The notes: generated from the sequence alone by a model not told the origin. Shown: positions 35,012 to 43,730, counted from the first letter of the stretch. The stretch is DNA of 64,000 bases from Alphaproteobacteria bacterium UBA1301 (GCA_002307725.1 DBUB01000005.1:32106-96105), one strand, 5' to 3'. Numbers and translations: made by a program.

Positions 35012-36576
35012 AGAAGTCGCCAGATCACCACGCCGATACCGGCCGCCGCGGCCACCAGCCATAACGAAACGCGGGCAAAGCGCGTCTGATGCAGTTGCGC
35101 CTCGGCGATCTGGCGCGCCGTTTCGGGATGCAGCTTGAGACCGCCGCCGGCCAGCATCGACGAAATGATCTCGGTATTGCGGACGAAATTTGGCAGCTCC
35201 TGCACCGCCCGGCCGAGCGCCCGAAGTCCCTCGCCCACATCCTTGAGCCGGGCTTGCGGCGACAAGCGTTCCAGCATGAATTTCTCGACCACTGGCTTGG
35301 CCGCTTCCCAGATGTCGAAATCGGGATCGAGATTGCGCGCCACGCCTTCCACCACGACCATGGTCTTCTGCAACAACAAGAGCTGTGGTTGGGCCTGCAT
35401 CTCGAAGCGGCGGGTGGTTTCGAACAACTGTTGCAGCACGCGCGCCATGCTCATCTCGCGCGCCGGACGGCCGAACACCGGCTCACCGACGGCCCGCAGC
35501 GCCTGAGCAAAGGTCGGCAGCGGAAAATGCGCCGGCACGAACCCGGCCTCGAAATGCGCCTCTGCCACGCGGACGTAATCGCGCGCCAGGAACCCAGCGA
35601 GGGTCTCGGCCATGAAGCGGCGCATGGCAGCATCAAGCCGGCCCATGATGCCGAAATCGACCACCACCAGAGAACCCTTGCCATCGACGAACAGATTGCC
35701 GGGATGCAGATCGGCGTGGAAAAAGCCTTCGCGCAACGCCTGGGTGAGGAAGCTGCGCATCAGGATCAGCGCCACCTGTTTGGGATCGTGACCGGCCGCC
35801 TTCAGCGCAGCCACATCACGCACCGGCACGCCGTCAATCCATTCGGTGGTGAGGACGCGCTCCGAGGTGCGGGTCCAGTCGACCTCTGGTACGCGGAATT
35901 TTTCATCGGACGCCATGCGTCCAGCCAGTTCCGACGCTGCCGCCGCTTCCATGCGCAGGTCGAGTTCCAACACGGTGGACTCCGCCAGCGTCTGCATCAT
36001 GGCGACCGGCCGCAGCCGCCGCGCTTCGGGCGAGACCCGCTCCGCCAGCCGGGCGGCAAAGGTCAGCGTTTCAAGATCACGCGCGAATTCGTCTTCGATG
36101 CCGGGACGCAGCACCTTCACCGCTACGCGTTTGGACGGCGTGTCGTTGGTCTCGGCGGCATGCACCTGGGCGATGGACGCCGCCGCCACCGGCTCGCCGA
36201 AGCGCGCAAACATCGCTTCGACCGGCCGGCCGAAAGCCTCAGCGATTACCGCCCGCGCAGCGGCCGAGGGAAACGACGGCAGCCGGTCCTGCAGGCCTTC
36301 CAACCCAGCCGCAACGTCGCTGCCGACCACGTCGGGCCGCGTGGCGAGCACCTGGCCGAGCTTGACATAGGCCGGGCCCAGGCTTTCGAGCGCCCGCGCC
36401 AGACGCTTGCCGGGCGACGTGCCATCTTTGACGCGGCCACTGCCCAGAAGACGCCGGAGCAATCGCGCGCGTGAACTCATCAGCGCCGTATATTCGGCCG
36501 GGAACAGCGCATCATGCCGCGCCAGCGTGCGGGCGAGCCGCCAGACGCGCCAGAGATTGGTGAGCCGTCCCGCCAT
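35008..36576 (-). CDS. ubiB: ubiquinone biosynthesis ADCK-type kinase/ATPase
   Basis: 522 residues. The N-terminal KxGQ motif is in LGPAYVKLGQVLATRPDV. VAAASIAQVHAA is the A-rich loop. FFHADLHPGNLFVDGKGSLVVVDFGIMGRLD holds the catalytic-loop and DFG-like metal sites. Two C-terminal hydrophobic segments anchor it to the membrane. UbiB assists coenzyme Q hydroxylation complexes. Its ATG overlaps the ubiE stop (TGATG), so ubiE-ubiB is one minus-strand operon. Confidence 0.95.
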   Translation of the reverse strand: MAGRLTNLWRVWRLARTLARHDALFPAEYTALMSSRARLLRRLLGSGRVKDGTSPGKRLARALESLGPAYVKLGQVLATRPDVVGSDVAAGLEGLQDRLPSFPSAAARAVIAEAFGRPVEAMFARFGEPVAAASIAQVHAAETNDTPSKRVAVKVLRPGIEDEFARDLETLTFAARLAERVSPEARRLRPVAMMQTLAESTVLELDLRMEAAAASELAGRMASDEKFRVPEVDWTRTSERVLTTEWIDGVPVRDVAALKAAGHDPKQVALILMRSFLTQALREGFFHADLHPGNLFVDGKGSLVVVDFGIMGRLDAAMRRFMAETLAGFLARDYVRVAEAHFEAGFVPAHFPLPTFAQALRAVGEPVFGRPAREMSMARVLQQLFETTRRFEMQAQPQLLLLQKTMVVVEGVARNLDPDFDIWEAAKPVVEKFMLERLSPQARLKDVGEGLRALGRAVQELPNFVRNTEIISSMLAGGGLKLHPETARQIAEAQLHQTRFARVSLWLVAAAAGIGVVIWRLL

Positions 36577-37340
36577 CAGATCTTCCAGGCCGAATGCATG
36601 GCGGCGATGCCGCCGCTGAGATTGCGGATTTTCACTTGGCTCAATCCCGCCGCTTCGATCATGCGGGCGAATTTGGCTTGGGGCGGGAAGCGGCGAATGC
36701 TTTCCACCAGATACTGGTAGGCATCGCGATCACCAGCGACCGCCTCGCCCAACTTGGGCAGGATGTGAAACGAGAACTTGTCGTAGAGCACATCGAGCCC
36801 CGGCACGACGACCTGGGAAAATTCCAGGCACAGGAACCGCCCGCCTGGCTTCAAGACGCGCTGCGCTTCTTCCAGCGCCTTCTCGATGCGGGTGACGTTG
36901 CGGATGCCGAAGGCGATCGTGTAGCTGTCGAAGCTGTTGTCGGGCATCGGCAGCGCCTGGGCATCACCCACAACCCAGCCGATGGACTTCTCGCCGAGGA
37001 CTTCGGCGCGCTTGACGCCTTCGCCCAGCATCTCCGCGTTGATATCGCAAACCGTGATGTCGGCATCGCCGCCCCGGCGTCTAGCAGCTTTGGCGATGCG
37101 AAAGGCGATGTCGCCGGTGCCGCCTGCCACATCCAGACACTTGAGGCGCGGCTGCGGATTGAGCCAAGCGACCATGGCATCCTTCCACAACCGGTGGACG
37201 CCACCACTCATCAGATCGTTCATCAGGTCGTAATTGCGCGCCACCGACGAGAACACGCCGCGAACCAGTTTTTCCTTCTCGCCCGCGGGGACATCGCGAA
37301 AACCGAAAGAGGCAGTATGATCGATGGGAGAGTCAGACAT
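36576..37340 (-). CDS. ubiE: ubiquinone/menaquinone C-methyltransferase
   Basis: 254 residues. SAM-binding motif LDVAGGTGDIAFRIAKAA, the UbiE signature YDLMNDLMSGGVHRLWKD, and LKPGGRFLCLEFSQV and FHILPKLGEAVAGDRDAYQYLVESIRRFP are intact. It methylates the benzoquinone ring in ubiquinone synthesis. The ATG at 37340 is only 12 bp from the divergent mutM start, so the two promoters must overlap the opposite coding ends. Confidence 0.96.
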   Translation of the reverse strand: MSDSPIDHTASFGFRDVPAGEKEKLVRGVFSSVARNYDLMNDLMSGGVHRLWKDAMVAWLNPQPRLKCLDVAGGTGDIAFRIAKAARRRGGDADITVCDINAEMLGEGVKRAEVLGEKSIGWVVGDAQALPMPDNSFDSYTIAFGIRNVTRIEKALEEAQRVLKPGGRFLCLEFSQVVVPGLDVLYDKFSFHILPKLGEAVAGDRDAYQYLVESIRRFPPQAKFARMIEAAGLSQVKIRNLSGGIAAMHSAWKI

Positions 37341-37352
37341 GCGCGCACTTTA

Positions 37353-38222
37353 ATGCCCGAACTGCCAGAAGTCGAAACCGTCCGTACCGGGCTTGCCCCG
37401 GCGCTGGAAGGCCATCGGTTAACGAAGGTCGAAACCCGGCGTGGCGGCTTGCGCCTGCCCTTTCCCAAAGCCTTCGCCGCCCGCCTGACGGGAAAACGCG
37501 TAAAGACGCTGCGGCGCCGTGCCAAATATCTCTTGGCGGACCTTGAAGGCGGCGAAACGCTGGTGATCCATCTCGGCATGAGCGGACGCCTGGCGGTCTA
37601 CGCCGAAGGCGCCGTTCGGCGGCTGGGGCAATATGTCTACGACGCCGCACCGGCCGACGCAGGCACCGGCAAACACGACCATGTGGTGTTCGAGACCGAC
37701 GCCCCCGCCCGTATCGTCTTCACCGATCCGCGCCGCTTCGGGCTGATGACCTTGGTGGCGACCGCCACGCTGGAGGACGACAAGCTGTTCGCCGGGCTCG
37801 GCGTCGAGCCGCTGTCGAACCATTTTCATGCCGATTACCTGGCGGCGGCGCTGAAGGGCAAAAAGACGCCGATCAAATCCGCTCTGCTCGATCAGCGGGT
37901 GATCGCCGGGATCGGCAATATCTATGCCTGCGAGGCGTTGTTCCGGTCGCGCCTCTCGCCCAAGCGACTGGCGGGCAAAGTGCGCCGTAGCGAAATTCCG
38001 GTGCTGGCCGATGCAATCAAGATGGTGCTGACGGAAGCCATTGCGGCCGGCGGCTCGTCCCTGCGCGATTACCGCCAAGCCGACGGCGCTCTCGGCAATT
38101 TCCAACATCACTTCCAGGTCTATGACCGCGAAGGCGAACCTTGCCCCGCGTGCGGTGGCACCATCAAGCGCATCGTGCAGGCAGGACGCAGCACCTTTTA
38201 TTGCCCGAAGTGCCAAAAGTAG
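37353..38222 (+). CDS. mutM: formamidopyrimidine-DNA glycosylase
   Basis: 289 residues starting MPELPEVETV; Pro1 is the catalytic nucleophile after Met removal and Glu2 is present. GNIYACEALF and the helix-two-turn-helix region are intact. The C-terminal zinc finger CPACGGTIKRIVQAGRSTFYCPKC closes the protein. It excises 8-oxoguanine and nicks the strand. The stop is 15 bp before the left end of a transposon, which has separated it from arfB. Confidence 0.96.
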   Translation: MPELPEVETVRTGLAPALEGHRLTKVETRRGGLRLPFPKAFAARLTGKRVKTLRRRAKYLLADLEGGETLVIHLGMSGRLAVYAEGAVRRLGQYVYDAAPADAGTGKHDHVVFETDAPARIVFTDPRRFGLMTLVATATLEDDKLFAGLGVEPLSNHFHADYLAAALKGKKTPIKSALLDQRVIAGIGNIYACEALFRSRLSPKRLAGKVRRSEIPVLADAIKMVLTEAIAAGGSSLRDYRQADGALGNFQHHFQVYDREGEPCPACGGTIKRIVQAGRSTFYCPKCQK

Positions 38223-38246
38223 GGATGCCAGCGGCCCGGTAGTGTC

Positions 38247-38690
38247 CTAATTTGAAAAGTGCGCGAGGCCGCGAGCGAAAATCCATGCTGCGACTCCAAG
38301 CGTCGCCAGCACCAAAATCAATTCAGACGGCTCGGGGTTTGTACGCGGCCCAGTCCGAAGCCCTCCAAAGACCAAGAACCGTCGCCCAAAAATGATCCGA
38401 TAGTGGGCTAATATGGCCAAAACGTAGCCAGCCACCATTATGGCCGCAGCACCAGACGCAACAGTGGCTAGCTTCAACTCGGCAAAAATGGTGATCGGAA
38501 GGATAACCAGAAGAAGCGATATCATCGTGGCGGCGACTAAAAGCCAGTCTGCCCAGGGCAACCAGACAATTTCGCCCCCATCCCCCATGGTTAGCTCACG
38601 TTGTATCCGAAAGAACAACATCGCCGCGCCAAACGCCGCAATGATGCCGCCGAGAGTCGCAAGTGTGGCCGGATCGAGTGCCGAGTTCAT
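38247..38690 (-). CDS. transposon passenger, four-helix membrane protein
   Basis: 147 residues with about four hydrophobic segments (LGGIIAAFGAAMLFF, DWLLVAATMISLLLVILPI, VASGAAAIMVAGYVLAILA, ELILVLATLGVAAWIF). Unknown function. Its stop codon lies within the left terminal inverted repeat, so the gene is an integral part of the element. It starts 1 base downstream of the next gene's stop region and is probably co-transcribed with it. Confidence 0.7.
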   Translation of the reverse strand: MNSALDPATLATLGGIIAAFGAAMLFFRIQRELTMGDGGEIVWLPWADWLLVAATMISLLLVILPITIFAELKLATVASGAAAIMVAGYVLAILAHYRIIFGRRFLVFGGLRTGPRTNPEPSELILVLATLGVAAWIFARGLAHFSN

Positions 38691-38691
38691 G

Positions 38692-38988
38692 TTACCCCCT
38701 AGCCTCCGCCACTATAGCCGCTCTCACGGCCTCCCGCGGCCCTGTAATCGGCCCCATATGCAGCACGGCAAAGAACCGGCGCTTGCCGCCTGGCCGATCA
38801 TACGACCACGCATAAGCCTGTGTAGCCCCGCTAGGGCTGTCTTTCAGGTCGAAGACCGAGACAATGCCGTCCCATACGGTTTTCCCCTCGTGCTCCTCGT
38901 GGATCGGCACCACCTGAACAAACGAAGCCGTCCCGCCGTGCTGGGATTCGACGGCTTGTTTAAGTTCTTTGGGATCAACGTCGCTCAT
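38692..38988 (-). CDS. transposon passenger, small soluble protein
   Basis: 98 residues from the ATG at 38988 (GGTGG ribosome-like site upstream). The C-terminal part AYAWSYDRPGGKRRFFAVLHMGP, followed by REAVRAAIVAE, is a pattern I associate with small proteins found next to insertion sequences in alphaproteobacteria. No catalytic motif. It belongs to the element's minus-strand cargo operon. Confidence 0.7.
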   Translation of the reverse strand: MSDVDPKELKQAVESQHGGTASFVQVVPIHEEHEGKTVWDGIVSVFDLKDSPSGATQAYAWSYDRPGGKRRFFAVLHMGPITGPREAVRAAIVAEARG

Positions 38989-39057
38989 GGTCCACCAATA
39001 TAACACGATTTTTTGCCGCGTTCTTTACGCAGGAAACAATCTCCTTTCTGAGCCATA

Positions 39058-40122
39058 TTAAAGCCCCTTCCCGCTGTCGTCCTTGCTGTCGTAGTCAAAC
39101 GATAGCTGTCCAGCGACATGGCCTTTCGGCAATTCGAACTTTGGCTTGAAGCGATTCAACTTCCTCATAAAGTCGTGCCAATCTTCACTAAGCTCCATAT
39201 ATGCGACTACCGCCCCAAGGTGCTCACGCAATTTAGGGTAGCCTCGCGTTCTCGTAAGGCGCTGAAAAAGCTTGGCCGAAAGTCGGCCGGACGCCAGTTT
39301 CGGAGTGACGGCTTTAAGCTCCTCCAAAACACCAGGCGCAATCCGTCTGTAAACAATATCATTAGTGAGAATGCCGAAATATTGAGGCCGTTTAACAGTG
39401 TCCTTCGGGTAATCTAGCCCACGAAGGCGGAACATTTCCTGATAATACTTAGCCGGGAAAGTGGGAATATACGGCTGCAACTCTTTGGCGATGTATTCAT
39501 TGAGAATACGCGACAGGGCATCTTGGGTACGGAAATTTTGGAAGCCAGTCGCTTCATCGACGAGCGCAATAATGCCGACATTGGCTAGCGCCCGGATCAG
39601 AATATCCGATGCGACAATCATCCGCTCATATCGTGCCGGTACTGTCTTGCGCTCTTTCAGTTCTGAATCACGGAAACGCAGATACACCTCCGCAACCATG
39701 GGAAGGAGGCGGGCATCATATCCAACACCCTTGCCGCCTGACTTGGTGCGATAAAAGATAGGGGTCGTCGACTGCAATAAATCGTCTGAAATGAATGGCT
39801 TAAGAACATCTGCCTGCAAAAAAAAAGGTAGTTCGTCGACCGTCGAAAGAACGCCCGTTCCTGCCTTTGGGGACCGTGATCGCCCGAGCGCTCGGAGGAA
39901 CGTCGCTTGGGTAATAATGCGCGTACCATTGCCTAGGACGGCGCTGGAAACCTGCGATGTCCCTAAAGGGAAGTCGCCTTCGTGTTCGGCGACCGGCAAA
40001 TTCCCGTCCCAGCGGGCACTTGCTGCTTTCGACGCAATCTCTTTCCGGCGCTCCGGCGAGAGGGCGTCGCGGCGCGCACGCCCACCTCTTGCCCGCCCTC
40101 CTGGTACGTCATCTTCGGCCAT
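39058..40122 (-). CDS. P63C-domain protein carried by the transposon
   Basis: 354 residues from the ATG at 40122, chosen for GGAG about 9 bases upstream. The N-terminal RGGRARRDALSPERRKEIASKAASARW is the basic leader usual in this family. The C-terminal P63C signature is clear: ELQPYIPTFPAKYYQEMFRLRGL, TNDIVYRRIAPGVLEEL, and YPKLREHLGAVVAYMELSEDW. P63C proteins are phage- and transposon-linked and of unknown function. It is divergent from the transposase across a palindromic operator. Confidence 0.85.
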   Translation of the reverse strand: MAEDDVPGGRARGGRARRDALSPERRKEIASKAASARWDGNLPVAEHEGDFPLGTSQVSSAVLGNGTRIITQATFLRALGRSRSPKAGTGVLSTVDELPFFLQADVLKPFISDDLLQSTTPIFYRTKSGGKGVGYDARLLPMVAEVYLRFRDSELKERKTVPARYERMIVASDILIRALANVGIIALVDEATGFQNFRTQDALSRILNEYIAKELQPYIPTFPAKYYQEMFRLRGLDYPKDTVKRPQYFGILTNDIVYRRIAPGVLEELKAVTPKLASGRLSAKLFQRLTRTRGYPKLREHLGAVVAYMELSEDWHDFMRKLNRFKPKFELPKGHVAGQLSFDYDSKDDSGKGL

Positions 40123-40157
40123 CTTTTTTGCTCCATGCTTGCACCATGATATGATAT

Positions 40158-40186
40158 TATGCTTGCATTTTTTAAATGCAAGCATA
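40158..40186. promoter_or_regulatory. palindromic operator between P63C gene and transposase
   Basis: Perfect 13-bp arms TATGCTTGCATTT (40158-40170) and AAATGCAAGCATA (40174-40186) with a 3-base centre. An additional ATGCTTGCA lies at 40135-40143. The region is A+T-rich and lies between divergent genes. Likely a repressor site for one of the element's HTH proteins. Confidence 0.6.
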
Positions 40187-40214
40187 TATTTCTCCTACCA
40201 ACACGGGGGCAGAA

Positions 40215-41048
40215 ATGGTCAACCGCCTTTCAATCGAACGCCGCAGCCAAATCATCGGAGCCCTAGTTGAGGGCAATTCCATCCGGTCAGTTGAGCGGAT
40301 GACGAATACGCACCGCGACACAATCATGCGGTTAGGTGTTGACGTTGGCCAAGGCTGCCAACGCCTCATGGACGAAAAGATGCGGAACCTGTCGTGCCGC
40401 CGCTTGGAAGTTGATGAAATCTGGACGTTCTGCCGCTTGAAGCAGCGCCGTCTTTCTTTCCGCACGCAATACGATCCGACCGAGAATGGCGACCAATGGA
40501 CGTTTGTGGCACTTGACCCGGAAACGAAGCTGGTCCCGTCCTACTTGGTCGGCAAGCGGTCCAAGAAATGCGCCGTCGCGTTCATGCACGATCTGGCGCC
40601 GCGCATCACGAACCAAGTCCAGATTTCCGCGGACGGTCTTCCGGCCTATGTCGCCGCCGTTGTTGAGGCGTTCGGTGGTCAGGCCGACTTCGGGCAGGTG
40701 GTAAAATTTTACGACGCAGAGCCTACCGGCCCCGGCCGCTATTCCCCGCCATCCGTCAAGAAGGTTGAAAAGACCGTAGTGTTCGGCAAGCCGGAACTTG
40801 CCACCATGAGCACGTCGCTTGTTGAGCGCCAAAACCTCAACATGCGCATGAGCATGAAGCGGTTTACCCGCCTCACGTTGGGCTTTTCCAAGAAGTTGGA
40901 AAACCTCAAGGCCGCGGTCGGATTGCACTTCGCGCACTACAACATGGTGCGCATTCACAAGTCGCTGCGCATCACTCCGGCGATGGCGGCAGGCGTCGAG
41001 GACCGGCTTTGGACGTTGCAGGAGTTGGTCGAAGAGACATCGCGGTAG
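40215..41048 (+). CDS. IS1-family DDE transposase
   Basis: 277 residues from the ATG at 40215 (GGGGGCAGAA upstream). N-terminal HTH: LSIERRSQIIGALVEGNSIRSVERMTNTHRDTIMRLG. Catalytic core: Asp in LEVDEIWTF, Asp in ISADGLPAY, Glu in STSLVERQNLNMR; the stretch RFTRLTLGFSKKLENLKAAVGLHFAHYN matches the IS1 transposase C-terminus. Complete and without frameshift, unlike two-frame IS1 itself. It should cut and join the GGTAGTG ends. Confidence 0.88.
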   Translation: MVNRLSIERRSQIIGALVEGNSIRSVERMTNTHRDTIMRLGVDVGQGCQRLMDEKMRNLSCRRLEVDEIWTFCRLKQRRLSFRTQYDPTENGDQWTFVALDPETKLVPSYLVGKRSKKCAVAFMHDLAPRITNQVQISADGLPAYVAAVVEAFGGQADFGQVVKFYDAEPTGPGRYSPPSVKKVEKTVVFGKPELATMSTSLVERQNLNMRMSMKRFTRLTLGFSKKLENLKAAVGLHFAHYNMVRIHKSLRITPAMAAGVEDRLWTLQELVEETSR

Positions 41049-41093
41049 AAACGGAATGGCGGCCCGCGATGCGAGCCGCCACCATTACCGTCA

Positions 41094-41282
41094 TTAGAAG
41101 TTGAATGATCCCTGATCCGGCAGCACGTCAGGATTTCTTTTCCCGGTGTTAATCTCGCTGATACGGCCTTGATTGACGCCGACCATTCCAGCGATCTGAT
41201 GCTGATAAAGACCCTTGGCCAGAAGTGCTTTGATGTACGCGGCCAATTCGGGAGTTACGGGCTTACTTGGGGTACGCTTCAT
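41094..41282 (-). CDS. small HTH protein of the transposon
   Basis: 62 residues. LAKGLYQHQIAGMVGVNQGRISEINTGKR is a clear helix-turn-helix (Q-H-Q-I-A..V-G-V-N-Q-G-R-I-S-E-I). It could bind the element's palindromic operator or ends. It converges with the transposase, 45 bp away. Confidence 0.75.
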   Translation of the reverse strand: MKRTPSKPVTPELAAYIKALLAKGLYQHQIAGMVGVNQGRISEINTGKRNPDVLPDQGSFNF

Positions 41283-41450
41283 ACGGTCTTGCCCTTATGC
41301 AAGATGTGGTGAAGCGCCGCTTGACGCACAGCCCCGAGTTGGAGTCCTATCGGGGCCTTGCAAGAGCATTCCGCGCGGCGCTTCTATCGCCCTGCGGAGA
41401 TCGACGGCGGCGTTGGTAGCGCCGCCGTCGGCGTTCTAAGCAAACCCGAA

Positions 41451-41654
41451 TCAATCGAGTAATTTTGATTCGCGCAATGATTCTTTTTCGCAAGTAATGA
41501 GAATGGTTTGGTGGGGCCGCATAGATGCCACGCCCACGTTTAGGGAATTGGGGTCTAAGCCTGATCCTGCCAGTTTCTCAGCCCTGGTCCGGCGCCTCCG
41601 CCAGTCCCACGGACACTTCCACTTCACACCTTTGACGCCTGTCTTGCCGCCCAT
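41451..41654 (-). CDS. doubtful small ORF near the transposon right end
   Basis: 67 residues, basic, MGGKTGVKGVKWKCPWDWRRRR at the start, no family and no convincing ribosome site. It may be a real cargo gene or chance. The rest of the 41283-41709 stretch shows no other coding signal. Confidence 0.25.
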   Translation of the reverse strand: MGGKTGVKGVKWKCPWDWRRRRTRAEKLAGSGLDPNSLNVGVASMRPHQTILITCEKESLRESKLLD

Positions 41655-41740
41655 GGGGTGAGCTAATCAGGACTAGCTATGCAGGGAAGGTCTGGTGGGC
41701 GGCCAAATCCAAATTAGGACACTACCAGCGGCCCCCTCAT

Positions 41741-41831
41741 CGTCATGGCCGGGCTCGACCCGGCCATCCAGGCTTTTTTCGGCTCGCAGACGCTCGCCGA
41801 CTGGATGGCCGCCTCAAGGGCGGCCATGACG
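41741..41831. repeat. REP-like palindromic element, copy 2
   Basis: Starts CGTCATGGCCGGGCTCGACC and ends GGCGGCCATGACG. It is an inverted-orientation copy of the element at 5875-5969, with a less conserved middle. It lies 6 bp beyond the transposon's right target duplication. Confidence 0.8.
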
Positions 41832-42138
41832 GAGAGAGCCATCAGATACAGAACAGGCCGCTCTCGGGGGGCGAGGAACGGCCTGTCCACAGCTACGGTG
41901 ATATGGAAGAAATGGGGATACCTCCCGCACACTTCAAGGGGGTTTTTAAAATTTCTTCTGCGAAAAATTCCTGACGCTCTATCAAAGGCTTGGCGGTAAA
42001 TTCCCGTTTTGAGCGCTGCAAACGCCAATGACTTGCACGAAAAATATTTCGCGAGAACCCGAATTTCTCGCGGGCAATGGAACAACTCCACCTGGATAGC
42101 CCGCAGTCGCCGGCCACGACAACATTGTATGATCGGCC
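41832..42138 (+). other. intergenic region upstream of arfB
   Basis: About 300 bp without a gene. It contains a CGCGAGAA...TTCTCGCG inverted repeat at about 42049-42072 and A+T-rich tracts. The arfB promoter is presumably here. Nothing else recognised. Confidence 0.4.
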
Positions 42139-42564
42139 ATGCCTGAGATTCGCGTCACACCCGAGATCGCGCTCGACGAAAACGAGCTGGAGGAGAGTTT
42201 TGTGCTCGCGTCCGGCCCCGGTGGTCAGAACGTCAACAAGGTGTCGAGCGCGGTGCAGCTCCGTTTCAATGTGGCCTTCAGCCGGTCGCTGCCGGAGCCG
42301 GTGCGCTTTCGCCTGATGACGGCGCTCAAATCCCGGCTCACCAAGGACGGCGAACTGATCCTGGTCGGCCGCAAGTTCCGCGACCAGAACCGGAACCGCG
42401 AGGATGTTCGCGTGCGGCTGATCGAACTCATCCGCGCCGCCACCATCGAGCCCAAAAAACGCTACAAAACGAAGCCCTCGCGCGGCGCCAAGGAACAACG
42501 GTTGCAGCACAAGAAGAAACATGCGGCATTGAAACGTGGCCGCGGCAAACCGCTGGATGATTAA
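42139..42564 (+). CDS. arfB: alternative ribosome-rescue peptidyl-tRNA hydrolase ArfB
   Basis: 141 residues. GGQ motif in ASGPGGQNVNKVSSAVQLRF, then the conserved LTKDGELILVGRKFRDQNRNREDVRVRL. The basic C-terminal tail (KKRYKTKPSRGAKEQRLQHKKKHAALKRGRG) inserts in the empty mRNA channel of a stalled ribosome. It releases peptides on non-stop complexes. Ten bases before the enoyl-CoA hydratase start, so probably co-transcribed. Confidence 0.95.
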   Translation: MPEIRVTPEIALDENELEESFVLASGPGGQNVNKVSSAVQLRFNVAFSRSLPEPVRFRLMTALKSRLTKDGELILVGRKFRDQNRNREDVRVRLIELIRAATIEPKKRYKTKPSRGAKEQRLQHKKKHAALKRGRGKPLDD

Positions 42565-42573
42565 GGGTTCCTC

Positions 42574-43344
42574 ATGGAAAATATTCTGGTGACGATGGAA
42601 GGTGCGGTCGGCGTCATCACGCTGAACCGGCCCAAGGCGCTCAATGCGCTGAACAGTGCCCTGCTCGCCGAACTCGCTGAGCAGCTTGAGGCGTTCGATG
42701 CCGACCCGGCGGTGCGCTGTATCGTCCTGACCGGTTCGGAGCGCGCCTTTGCTGCCGGTGCCGACATCAAGGAAATGGCATCGCAGTCCGCTATGGACAT
42801 GTTCAAATCCAACTGGTTCGCTGGCGCCTGCGACCGCATTGCCGCCATCCGCAAGCCGGTGATCGCCGCCGTGTCCGGCTATGCGCTCGGCGGGGGCTGC
42901 GAACTGGCGATGCTGTGCGACTTCATCATCGCCGCCGACACCGCCAAATTCGGCCAGCCGGAGATCACCCTGGGCGTGCTGCCCGGCATGGGCGGCAGCC
43001 AGCGCCTCACCCGTTTCGTGGGTAAGTCCAAGGCCATGGACATGTGCCTGACCGGGCGGATGATGGACGCTGCCGAGGCAGAACAGTCAGGCTTGGTCAG
43101 CCGGGTCGTCCCGGTCACCGATCTGATGGCCGAAACCCTGAAAATCGCCCAGAAAATCGCTGAGCAGTCGGTCCCAGCCCTGATGATGGTCAAGGAAGCG
43201 GTTAACCGGTCCTATGAGACCACCCTGGCCGAAGGTCTTCGCACTGAGCGCCGCCTCTTTCATGCCGCTTTTGCCAGCGAAGACCAGAAAGAAGGCATGG
43301 CCGCCTTCGCCGAAAAGCGTAAACCGGCCTTCAAGGACAAATAG
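42574..43344 (+). CDS. enoyl-CoA hydratase
   Basis: 256 residues, crotonase fold. Oxyanion hole and CoA-binding ERAFAAGADIKEMA; SGYALGGGCELAMLCDFIIAAD; and both catalytic glutamates, in CELAM and PEITLGVLPGMGGSQRL. It hydrates trans-2-enoyl-CoA in fatty-acid beta-oxidation. Its position before rpsT-dnaA is conserved in alphaproteobacteria. Confidence 0.95.
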   Translation: MENILVTMEGAVGVITLNRPKALNALNSALLAELAEQLEAFDADPAVRCIVLTGSERAFAAGADIKEMASQSAMDMFKSNWFAGACDRIAAIRKPVIAAVSGYALGGGCELAMLCDFIIAADTAKFGQPEITLGVLPGMGGSQRLTRFVGKSKAMDMCLTGRMMDAAEAEQSGLVSRVVPVTDLMAETLKIAQKIAEQSVPALMMVKEAVNRSYETTLAEGLRTERRLFHAAFASEDQKEGMAAFAEKRKPAFKDK

Positions 43345-43428
43345 CCCGCTCCCGGCGGCCCAGAATGAATTGACCCAAGGCCCGCCACGGGCTATACGCG
43401 CCGCCTCTTAAGTTCAGGAAACCGATCA

Positions 43429-43695
43429 ATGCCGAATATCGCCTCAGCCAAGAAGCGCACCCGCACCACTGCCAAGCGCGAGGCCATCAACCATTCGCGC
43501 AAGACCCGCATCCGCGGCTATGTGCGCAAGGTCGAGGAAGCCATCGAGACTGGCGACGCCAAGGCCGCTCTGGAGGCCCTGAAGGCCGCCGAGCCCGAGA
43601 TCATGCGTGGCGTCAGCAAAGGCGTGGTCCACCAGAACACCGGTTCACGGAAGGTTTCACGGCTCTCCAAGCGGGTCGCAAAACTGTCAAAGTGA
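43429..43695 (+). CDS. rpsT: 30S ribosomal protein S20
   Basis: 88 residues: MPNIASAKKRTRTTAKREA, NHSRKTRIRGYVRKVEEAI, and the C-terminal KGVVHQNTGSRKVSRLSKRVAKL. All helical and basic, normal length. It binds 16S rRNA early in assembly. A strong terminator follows at 43731. Confidence 0.98.
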   Translation: MPNIASAKKRTRTTAKREAINHSRKTRIRGYVRKVEEAIETGDAKAALEALKAAEPEIMRGVSKGVVHQNTGSRKVSRLSKRVAKLSK

Positions 43696-43730
43696 CCAAC
43701 GTCGCTTAACTGTTGCACAATTTGCCAAAG

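Larger units (their letters stand above)
38238..41726. mobile_element. IS1-like transposon with passenger genes (3489 bp)
   Basis: Bounded by perfect 17-bp inverted repeats GGTAGTGTCCTAATTTG (38238-38254 and 41710-41726) and flanked by an identical 8-bp duplication AGCGGCCC (38230-38237 and 41727-41734). The GGTA.TG end and 8-bp duplication fit the IS1 family, as does the transposase. Passengers are a membrane protein, a 98-residue protein, a P63C-domain protein and a small HTH protein, all minus strand. It sits between mutM and a palindromic repeat. The intact ends and exact target duplication suggest recent and possibly active insertion. Confidence 0.92.

Noticed and set aside
38238..41726. 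Assignment of the transposon to the IS1595/ISXO2 family
   Set aside because: The 8-bp duplication and cargo also fit IS1595, but the transposase motifs ERQNLNMR and LGFSKKLENLK match the IS1 C-terminus better.
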